This document shows positions 58,138 through 64,000 of a DNA stretch of 64,000 nucleotides, in pieces. Under the pieces are notes generated by a model, which worked only from the letters and a program-made list of their open reading frames with translations, searched no databases and was not told the origin of the DNA. The DNA lies in assembly GCF_000306785.1 (NCBI RefSeq), contig NC_017955.1:4154001-4218000 (forward strand), read 5' to 3'. Position numbers and translations under genes: made by a program. This DNA is from Modestobacter italicus. GTDB taxonomy: Bacteria; Actinomycetota; Actinomycetes; Mycobacteriales; Geodermatophilaceae. How positions within the stretch are numbered: the stretch's first letter is position 1; every line of letters begins with the position of its first letter.

Positions 58138-58639
58138 GATCGGCTCCTGTCCGGGCGGCGACGGCGGGCTGCAGGGAGCGGAACCGGCCGGGCTCGGGGT
58201 GTTCTGCGGCCTCGGTGGCCAGGTCGGCGAGGAACTGCTGGTAGCCGGCGGGGAAGCCCAGCGTCCGGGCGGCGGCGGCCATGCCGGCGAGGTAGTCCGC
58301 GCGCGGCGCCAGCTCGGGGTCGGCGGGCTGCACCACCGTGTAGGTCAGCGCCGGGCCGACGTCCCGCACCTCGACCCCGGCCCGGCGGTACCAGCCGAGC
58401 GCGACGCCCTCCTTGGTGTCCAGCACGGCGAGCGCCTCGTCGTCGACCTCGAGCAGCTCGCCCCACACCGTGCAGCCGGGCGCCGGGACGACGTCCGCGG
58501 CACCCGCCCGCCACCGGACCGAGTCGCGTCCGAAGCGCAGCCGGTACCCGTCGACGGCGGCGGCGCCGAGGCTGCGCACGCCCGGCAGCGCCCGCAGCAC
58601 GGGGTTGGCCATGTTGCTGCCGTAGCCGAAGTACCTCAC
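58124..58639 (-). CDS. Gamma-glutamylcyclotransferase-like (AIG2 fold) protein
   Basis: A 171-residue protein with the YFGYGSNM nucleotide- or peptide-binding loop, WGELLEVDDEALAVLDTKEG and YTVVQPA of the gamma-glutamylcyclotransferase-like family. The GTG at 58639 overlaps the upstream acyl-CoA dehydrogenase stop by GTGA, and its end overlaps the downstream dehydrogenase by 14 bases, so it is wedged between two dehydrogenase genes. Its role there is unclear. Confidence 0.87.
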   Translation of the reverse strand: MRYFGYGSNMANPVLRALPGVRSLGAAAVDGYRLRFGRDSVRWRAGAADVVPAPGCTVWGELLEVDDEALAVLDTKEGVALGWYRRAGVEVRDVGPALTYTVVQPADPELAPRADYLAGMAAAARTLGFPAGYQQFLADLATEAAEHPEPGRFRSLQPAVAARTGADREQY

Positions 58640-59799
58640 CGGAGGCCGAGCCCGCGGGCGACGATCCCGCGCAGGATCTCGTTGGTCCCGCCGCGCAGCG
58701 TGTAGCCCGGCGCGTGCAGCTGCGCCTCGGCCAGCGCCCGGCCCAGCGGGTCGGGTGAGTCCAGCGAGGCCACCACGTCGACCGCGCGGCGCACCTCGTC
58801 GATCACGTCGGCCTCGAACGTCGTCCCGACGTCCTTGACCAGCGCGGCCGGGATGTCCGGCAGCTCGCCGCGGTCCAGCGCGCCGGCGATCCGCAGCGAC
58901 ATCTGGCGCAGCGCCAGCAACCGGGCCGAGAGCCGGCCCAGCGCGGCCAGCCCGGCCGGGTCGGGCGCGGCGGCCACCCGCCGGGCGAACTCGGCGACCA
59001 GCGGGTAGGTCGAGAGGAACCGCTCCGGGCCGGACCGCTCGAAGGCGAGCTCCGCGGTGACCTGGTGCCAGCCGTTGCCCTCCTCCCCCAGCAGCATGTC
59101 GCCGGGGACGACGACGCCGTCGAACACGACCTCGTTGAAGTGGTGGCCGCCGTCGAGGATGCGGATCGGGTTGACCGTGATGCCCGGCAGCGACAGGTCG
59201 ACCAGCAGCTGGGAAAGGCCGGCGTGCCGGTGGGCCGGGTCGGCCGGCGAGGTGCGGACCAGGGTGATCGCGTAGTGGCTGGTGTGCGCGTTCGACGTCC
59301 ACACCTTGGCGCCCTCGACCACCCAGTCGCCGTCGCCGTTGCGGGTGGCGCGGGTGCGGATCGAGGCGAGGTCGGAACCGCTGTCCGGCTCGCTCATCCC
59401 GATCACGAAGAAGCACTCGCCGGCGGCGATCCGCGGCAGGATCTCGGTCCGCTGCGCCTCGGTGCCGTAGCGGAGCAGGTTCGGGCCGGACTGGCGGTCG
59501 GCGATCCAGTGCGCGGCGACCGGCGCGCCGGCGGCGAGCAGCTCCTCGGTGACGGCGTAGCGCTCCATCGCCGTCCGCTCGTGCCCGCCGTACTGCTTCG
59601 GCCAGGTCATCCCCAGCCAGCCGCGCTCGCCCAGCTTGCGGGAGAAGGCCGGGTCGACGCCGGACAGCCAGGTGTCGACGGAGGTGGTGAAGCTGCCGGC
59701 GGCCAGCTCCTCGGCGAGGAAGGCCCGGACCTCCTCGCGCACCTGCTCCGCCGCGGCCGAGCGCGGCACGGGCGCCAAGGTCAACGAGTTGCTGCCCAT
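58636..59799 (-). CDS. Acyl-CoA dehydrogenase, full length
   Basis: A 387-residue flavoenzyme with GMTWPKQYGGHERT, FFVIGMSEPDSGSDLASIRTRA (FAD and substrate block), WVVEGAKVWTSNAH, the ELAFERSGPERF helix and YTLRGGTNEILRGIVARGLGL at the end. The ATG at 59799 follows GGGAGC. First gene of the four-gene operon. It probably forms a heteromer with the shorter protein at 57070 (inference). Confidence 0.92.
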   Translation of the reverse strand: MGSNSLTLAPVPRSAAAEQVREEVRAFLAEELAAGSFTTSVDTWLSGVDPAFSRKLGERGWLGMTWPKQYGGHERTAMERYAVTEELLAAGAPVAAHWIADRQSGPNLLRYGTEAQRTEILPRIAAGECFFVIGMSEPDSGSDLASIRTRATRNGDGDWVVEGAKVWTSNAHTSHYAITLVRTSPADPAHRHAGLSQLLVDLSLPGITVNPIRILDGGHHFNEVVFDGVVVPGDMLLGEEGNGWHQVTAELAFERSGPERFLSTYPLVAEFARRVAAAPDPAGLAALGRLSARLLALRQMSLRIAGALDRGELPDIPAALVKDVGTTFEADVIDEVRRAVDVVASLDSPDPLGRALAEAQLHAPGYTLRGGTNEILRGIVARGLGLR

Positions 59800-59862
59800 C
59801 CGGTGCTCCCCACGTCGGTGTGGTCCGTCGGCACCGGTTCTACAGGGCGCCGCCGTCCCCGG

Positions 59863-59893
59863 CCCGTGGGGGGCCGGGGCGACCCCCCACGGG
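59863..59893. terminator. Hairpin terminator between SDR and acyl-CoA dehydrogenase genes
   Basis: CCCGTGGGGGG (59863-59873) pairs perfectly with CCCCCCACGGG (59883-59893), 9-base loop. It ends at the stop codon of the SDR gene (minus strand) and lies upstream of the dehydrogenase operon. Confidence 0.7.
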
Positions 59894-60754
59894 TCAGGCG
59901 GTGAGCCCCGCCAGCGACGTGATGCCGTCGAAGTCGGTCGAGCGGCTGACGCCGGCCCACACCGCGGCCTCCCGCGCCCGTGCCCGCGAGGAGCGCTCGG
60001 CCAGCTGGACGGCGTCCGAGCCGAGCAGCAGCCGCAGCGGCGGCTCCTCGGCGGCGACGACGTCCAGCAGCACCTGCGCCGCTCGCGCGGGGTCACCGGG
60101 CTGCCGGCCGTCGAGCTGCCGGCGCTGGGCGTGCACCCGGCCGACGGTGGCCGCGTAGTCCGGCGCCACCTCCGCCAGCCGCATCGAGGCCCCACCCCAG
60201 TCGGTGCGGAAGGCGCCGGGCTCGACGATGGTCACCGCGATGCCCAGCGGCGCGACCTCGGCGTGCAGCACCTCGGAGAAGGCCTCGACGCCCGCCTTGG
60301 CGGTCTGGTAGGCCGCCAGCCCCGGCGTCCCGCCGACCCGGCCGCCGATCGAGGAGAACTGCAGGAAGTGCCCGGAGCGCTGCCGGCGGAACACCGGCAG
60401 CGCCGCCCGGGTCACCCGGATGACGCCGTGCAGGTTGGTCTCCAGCTGGTCCCGGAACGCCTCCTCGGTGGTCTGCTCGATCGGTGCGCTGTCGGCGTGG
60501 CCGGCGTTGTTGGCCACGACGTCGAGCCGGCCGAAGGTGTCCACCGCCGCCTGCACCGCCGCGTCCACCGCGGCCGGGTCGGTGACGTCGAGCGCCACGG
60601 CGCGCACCCGGTCGCCGAAGCGGTGGGTGAGCTCGCTGAGCTGCTCGGGGTCGCGGGCGGTGGCGAGCACGGTGTCGCCGGCCTCGAGGGCGGCGGTGGC
60701 CAGGGCGCGGCCCAGGCCGCGGGAACTGCCGGTGACGAGCCAGGTGCGGGTCAT
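59894..60754 (-). CDS. SDR family oxidoreductase
   Basis: A 286-residue classical SDR: TGSSRGLGRALA, NNAGHADS, catalytic Ser in FSSIGG and YQTAK with Tyr and Lys, then PGAFRTDWGGASM. The ATG at 60754 follows GGAGA. It lies 10 bases after the MFS transporter stop on the same strand, so the two form an operon controlled by the divergent TetR gene at 62364. Confidence 0.88.
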   Translation of the reverse strand: MTRTWLVTGSSRGLGRALATAALEAGDTVLATARDPEQLSELTHRFGDRVRAVALDVTDPAAVDAAVQAAVDTFGRLDVVANNAGHADSAPIEQTTEEAFRDQLETNLHGVIRVTRAALPVFRRQRSGHFLQFSSIGGRVGGTPGLAAYQTAKAGVEAFSEVLHAEVAPLGIAVTIVEPGAFRTDWGGASMRLAEVAPDYAATVGRVHAQRRQLDGRQPGDPARAAQVLLDVVAAEEPPLRLLLGSDAVQLAERSSRARAREAAVWAGVSRSTDFDGITSLAGLTA

Positions 60755-60764
60755 GGTGATCTCC

Positions 60765-62198
60765 TCAGTGGGCTGCGGCCGGCACCGGCGCGGGGACGGC
60801 GACGGGCTCGGGGACGGCGAGCGGACGGCGGGTGGTGGGCACGAGCAGGGCGAGACCGGCGGCGACCACCGAGGCGCCGGCCAGCACGAGGAAGGCGGTG
60901 GTGAAGCCGCGCTCGGCGGGCAGCCCGTCGGCTCCGGCCGAGGCGGTGACCAGGCTGCTCACGACCGCGGTGCCCAGCGCCCCTCCGATCGTGCGGATGT
61001 TGACGTTCATCCCGCTCGCGGCGCCGGTCTGGGCGGCCGGCACGGCCTGCACGATGAGGCTGGTCAGCGCCGAGTAGGCCAGGCCGAAGCCGACGCCCAG
61101 CACCCCGCCGGCCACGGCGAGCTGCCACGGCGCGGCGTGCAGCACGGCCAGTGACGCCGAGCCGAGCGCGCTGACCAGCGAGGCCAGCACCAGCTGCGGC
61201 TTGTAGGCCAGCACGGCGGCGATCCGGCCGGAGAGCACGCCGGTGACCGACATCGTGACCAGCATCGGGACCATCAGCAGGCCGGCGACGGTGACGCTCT
61301 CGCCGAAGCCGTACCCGGTGGAGGTGGGCAGCTCCACGAATTGCGGCACGAAGGCGTAGATGCCGAACATCTGCGCGCCGAACAGCAGCGCGACCAGGTT
61401 CGTCGTCCAGACCGCCGGCAGCCGCATCATCCGCATGTCGATGAGCGGGGTGGCCGAGCGCACCTCGACGGCCACCCACGCGGCGAGCCCGACGGCGGCG
61501 ACGGCGAGCAGGCCCAGGGTGCGCGCCGACCCCCAGCCCCAGGCGTTGGCCTGGGAGAGCGGCACCAGCAGGGCCACCAGCCAGCCGGCCAGCAGCACCG
61601 CGGCGAGCGCGTTGACCCGGCCGGGGGTGCGCACCGGCGACTCCGGGACGAAGCGCCAGGCCAGCGCCAGCGCGACGAGGACGACGACCATCGGGATCCA
61701 GAACAGCGCCCGCCAGCCGAAGGCGGTCTCGATCGGACCGGCCAGCACCATGCCCACGCCACCGCCGGCGGCGATGACGGCGGACAGGAAGCCGACCGCC
61801 GAGGGCACCCGGTGGGCGGCGAACTCGTCGCGCAGGATGCCGAAGGAGAGCGGGAACGCCGCCCCGCCCAGGCCCTGCACGACCCGGCCGACCAGGACCA
61901 GCGGCAGCGAGGGCGCCACCGCGGCGATGAGCGAGCCGAGGGCGACGGCGGACAGGGCGACGAGCAGCGTGCGCTCCTTGCCGAGCATGTCGCCGACCCG
62001 GCCGAGCAGCGGGGTCGCCACGGCCGCGGACAGCAGCCAGGCGGTGAGCACCCAGGTGACCGAGGCGGCGTCGGTGCGCAGTTCGGACTGCAGCGTCGAC
62101 AGCACCGGGGCGAGCAGGGACTGGAGCATCGCGAAGGAGCCGGTGCTCACGGCGAGCACCGTGAGCACCAGGCGTGGGGACGTGCGGGCAGCAGGCAT
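60765..62198 (-). CDS. MFS transporter, drug:H+ antiporter (DHA2-like) type
   Basis: A 477-residue exporter with 13 or 14 hydrophobic segments. WLLSAAVATPLLGRVGDMLGKERTLL is the loop 2-3 signature, GRVVQGLGGAAFPLSFG follows, and WRALFWIPM is typical after helix 5. The first gene of the operon with the SDR. Probably exports a compound that the TetR repressor senses; the SDR may modify the same compound. Confidence 0.9.
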   Translation of the reverse strand: MPAARTSPRLVLTVLAVSTGSFAMLQSLLAPVLSTLQSELRTDAASVTWVLTAWLLSAAVATPLLGRVGDMLGKERTLLVALSAVALGSLIAAVAPSLPLVLVGRVVQGLGGAAFPLSFGILRDEFAAHRVPSAVGFLSAVIAAGGGVGMVLAGPIETAFGWRALFWIPMVVVLVALALAWRFVPESPVRTPGRVNALAAVLLAGWLVALLVPLSQANAWGWGSARTLGLLAVAAVGLAAWVAVEVRSATPLIDMRMMRLPAVWTTNLVALLFGAQMFGIYAFVPQFVELPTSTGYGFGESVTVAGLLMVPMLVTMSVTGVLSGRIAAVLAYKPQLVLASLVSALGSASLAVLHAAPWQLAVAGGVLGVGFGLAYSALTSLIVQAVPAAQTGAASGMNVNIRTIGGALGTAVVSSLVTASAGADGLPAERGFTTAFLVLAGASVVAAGLALLVPTTRRPLAVPEPVAVPAPVPAAAH

Positions 62199-62291
62199 GG
62201 AGCGTCCTCGGGACGGAGCGGGTGGGGGGACGCACGCTCAGGCCGGAACCGGGACCCGTCGCGAGCGGGTCGGGGCTATCATCGGTCCAAG

Positions 62292-62329
62292 TGGAGGCGC
62301 ACCTCCAGATTAGCGGAGGCCAACCTCCG
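62292..62329. promoter_or_regulatory. Two tandem operator palindromes between MFS/SDR and TetR genes
   Basis: TGGAGG-CGCA-CCTCCA at 62292-62307 and CGGAGG-CCAA-CCTCCG at 62314-62329 are exact inverted repeats with identical GGAGG/CCTCC cores and centres 22 bases apart, two helical turns. This is a typical arrangement for two TetR dimers bound on one face. They end 34 bases before the TetR start. Confidence 0.65.
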
Positions 62330-62363
62330 GTTGCAAGCGGGGACGACGAGAGGCGGGCGGGGC

Positions 62364-62939
62364 GTGGCCGAGCAGGTGTCCGGGCTGGCGGAGCTGGGCG
62401 TCCGCCGTCCGCAGCGGGCCGACGCGCGGCGCAACTTCGACGCCCTCCTCACCGCCGCCCGCGAGGTCTTCGCCGAGCAGGGCGCCGGCGCCTCGCTGGA
62501 GGACGTCGCCCGCCGCGCGGGCGTGGGCATCGGCACGCTGTACCGCAACTTCCCCACCCGGCAGGACCTGTTCGAGCGGGTCTACATCGGCGAGGTGGAG
62601 GACCTCTGCACCGCGGCCCGGGACCTCGCCGACCTGCCCCCGTGGGAGGCGCTGACCGCCTGGCTGCGCCGGTTCGTCAGCTACATCGCCACCAAGCGGG
62701 CGCTGCTGGAGGCCCTCAGCACCGGCTCGCCGGTGTTCGCCGTCTGCCGCGCGGAGATGTACGCCGCCGGGACGCCGCTGTTCGAGCGCGCCCAGGCCGC
62801 CGGCGAGGTCCGCGACGACCTGACCTTCGACGACCTGGTGAAGATGGTCTCCGGTCTCACCTCCGGCACGTTCACCGACGACGCCCAGCGCGAGCGGGTC
62901 TTCCGGATCGCGCTGGACGGCATCCGGGCCGCCCGGTGA
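62364..62939 (+). CDS. TetR family transcriptional regulator
   Basis: A 191-residue regulator, GTG start after GAGGCGGGCGG. HTH at about residues 20-65 with FDALLTAAREVFAEQGAGASLEDVARRAGVGIGTLYRNFPTRQDLFERVY, the common form for drug-efflux repressors with a SbtR-like C-terminal domain. Divergent from the MFS/SDR operon and probably autoregulated via the two palindromes at 62292-62329. Its stop overlaps the DUF1810 gene by GTGA. Confidence 0.9.
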   Translation: MAEQVSGLAELGVRRPQRADARRNFDALLTAAREVFAEQGAGASLEDVARRAGVGIGTLYRNFPTRQDLFERVYIGEVEDLCTAARDLADLPPWEALTAWLRRFVSYIATKRALLEALSTGSPVFAVCRAEMYAAGTPLFERAQAAGEVRDDLTFDDLVKMVSGLTSGTFTDDAQRERVFRIALDGIRAAR

Positions 62940-63367
62940 GCGACCCGTTCGACCTGCAGCGCTTCGTCGACGCGCAGGACGCCGGCGGCACCTACCGGCA
63001 GGCGCTCGCCGAGCTGCGCGCCGGGGCCAAGCGCAGCCACTGGATGTGGTTCGTCCTCCCCCAGGTCGCCGGGCTCGGCCGCAGCGCGACGGCGCAGCGC
63101 TACGCGATCAGCGGCGCCGCCGAGGCGCGCGCCTACCTGGCCCACCCGGTGCTCGGCCCCCGGCTGCTGGAGTCCGCCCGCGCGCTGACCGGGCTGGACA
63201 CCACCGACCCGGTCCGCGTGCTCGGCAGCGTCGACGCGCAGAAGCTGCAGTCGTCGATGACGCTGTTCGCCGCCGTCTCCGACGACCCGGTGTTCACCCA
63301 GGTGCTCGACCAGTACTTCAGCGGCGCGCGGGACGACGGGACGACGTCCCTGCTCAGCGCCGGCTGA
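62936..63367 (+). CDS. DUF1810 domain protein
   Basis: A 143-residue protein with DPFDLQRFVDAQ, KRSHWMWFVLPQVAGLGRSATAQRYAI and DAQKLQSSMTLFA, the complete DUF1810 pattern. GTG start overlapping the TetR stop by 4 bases, so it is co-translated with the regulator. Function unknown; distant structural links to NAD or ADP-ribose-handling macro-type proteins have been suggested for similar families, which I cannot confirm here. Confidence 0.9.
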   Translation: MSDPFDLQRFVDAQDAGGTYRQALAELRAGAKRSHWMWFVLPQVAGLGRSATAQRYAISGAAEARAYLAHPVLGPRLLESARALTGLDTTDPVRVLGSVDAQKLQSSMTLFAAVSDDPVFTQVLDQYFSGARDDGTTSLLSAG

Positions 63368-63521
63368 TCCGCGGCGTCCGGAGGCACGCCGTGGGCGAGG
63401 CCCCGTGTCGCCGATCTGTACGACGGCGGCTCAGACCGTCCCGCTGGGCGAGTGCGGCGAGGACCCTGGTCGACGCTGCCGGGCCGCCAGGGCCCTGCCC
63501 ACTCGGAGAGGAGTGGTGGCC

Positions 63522-64000
63522 ATGTACGCCCGAACCACCACGGTGCACGGCAGTCCCCAGAAGGTCGACGAGGGGATCGGCTACGTCCGGGACCAGGTGA
63601 TGCCCACGGTCGAGCAGATGGACGGCTGCATCGGGTTGTCCATGCTCGCCGACCGGGACTCCGGCCGGTGCATCGTCACGACGGCCTGGGAGTCCGAGAA
63701 CGCCATGCGGGCGAGCGCCGCGGGCGTCGTGGACGTCCGGGCCCGGGCCGCGGAGGTGCTCGGCGGCGACCAGCCGGAGGTCGCCGAGTGGGAGATGGCC
63801 CTCGTGCACCGCGTCCGGCCGGCGGACGCCGGGGCCTGCACCCGGGTCATCTGGGCCCGGCGCGACGCCGGTGCGATGCAGGACGTCATCGACGTGATGC
63901 GGAGCCGGATCCTGCCGCAGGTGGAGCAGCTGCCCGGCTTCTGCAGCGTGAGCGTGCTGGTGGACGCGGCGTCGGGCCGGACCTCGACGGCGGTCACCTA
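63522..64000 (+). CDS. Two-repeat ABM-like protein, paralogue C (3' end outside window)
   Basis: The first 159 residues are visible; expected length from paralogues A and B is 207. The ATG follows GGAGAGGAG. Shared blocks: MYARTTTVHG, GCIGLSMLADRDSGRCIVTTAWESENAMRAS, EWEMALVHRV and LPGFCSVSVLVDAASGR. It is closer to paralogue A in several blocks (SMLAD, CSVS, HRV). Confidence 0.8.
   Translation, partial: MYARTTTVHGSPQKVDEGIGYVRDQVMPTVEQMDGCIGLSMLADRDSGRCIVTTAWESENAMRASAAGVVDVRARAAEVLGGDQPEVAEWEMALVHRVRPADAGACTRVIWARRDAGAMQDVIDVMRSRILPQVEQLPGFCSVSVLVDAASGRTSTAVT

Noticed and set aside
1-64000. tRNA, rRNA, riboswitch or other structured RNA genes
   Set aside because: No clover-leaf, rRNA core sequence or known riboswitch consensus was recognised on reading both strands; small RNAs cannot be excluded without computation.

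Overview
The window is about 74% GC by eye, with dense operons, many GTG starts, 4-base start/stop overlaps (GTGA, ATGA) and a strong third-position G/C bias. The gene set includes paired excalibur/class F sortase genes, a PASTA Ser/Thr kinase, TIGR03086 and xi-GST-like proteins, DUF1810, DUF1028 and GH15. Together these point to an actinobacterium, most likely of the Geodermatophilaceae type (Blastococcus, Geodermatophilus, Modestobacter). The genus call is inference. No rRNA, tRNA, phage, transposase or CRISPR was seen.

Layout. 1-10.4 kb: the 3' end of an amidase gene; an excalibur protein plus class F sortase; a two-repeat ABM-like protein; an SDR / saccharopine-dehydrogenase-like / acyl-CoA synthetase operon with a divergent TetR gene; a PASTA kinase; then a second excalibur plus sortase pair. 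10.4-34.8 kb: a nitrogen and peptide catabolic region. It holds a hydantoinase-type amidohydrolase, an XRE-cupin regulator, an oligopeptide ABC operon (with a permease-ATPase fusion) running into an S9 peptidase, a proline-iminopeptidase-like hydrolase and an amidohydrolase, then a formamidase/acetamidase, an APC permease, an SDR, a copper amine oxidase, an alpha/beta hydrolase and a DUF1028 protein. This region is interrupted at 11.8-16.6 kb by a two-component system plus MMPL exporter module, flanked by 53-bp direct repeats made of the 3' ends of the two genes it separates. 34.9-49.4 kb: stress SDR plus GH15 hydrolase, a secreted subtilase, an acyl-CoA synthetase, a formate/nitrite channel, a secreted ExeM-type nuclease with RTX repeats, a GST-like enzyme and small proteins. 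49.4-53.5 kb: a second two-component plus MMPL module. 53.5-64 kb: TIGR03086 protein, alkaline phosphatase, a second ABM-like paralogue, an acyl-CoA dehydrogenase/GNAT operon, an SDR/MFS pair with a divergent TetR gene, DUF1810, and the start of a third ABM-like paralogue.

Most interesting signals. (1) Two copies of an excalibur substrate plus class F sortase cassette, whose substrates end in a non-standard LPYV[L/A]GG sorting signal. (2) The repeat-flanked insertion of a two-component/MMPL module between convergent catabolic genes. (3) A shared palindrome, TACTSCG-NN-CGSAGTA, upstream of both MMPL exporters, which predicts a common response-regulator site. (4) A 24-C homopolymer behind a 26-bp-arm hairpin just upstream of the hydantoinase gene. 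(5) Three paralogues of a double ABM-like protein with similar leaders. (6) A dispersed family of intergenic palindromes with an AAGGCGCGCCTT-like core. Several paired operator palindromes at divergent promoters are also listed.
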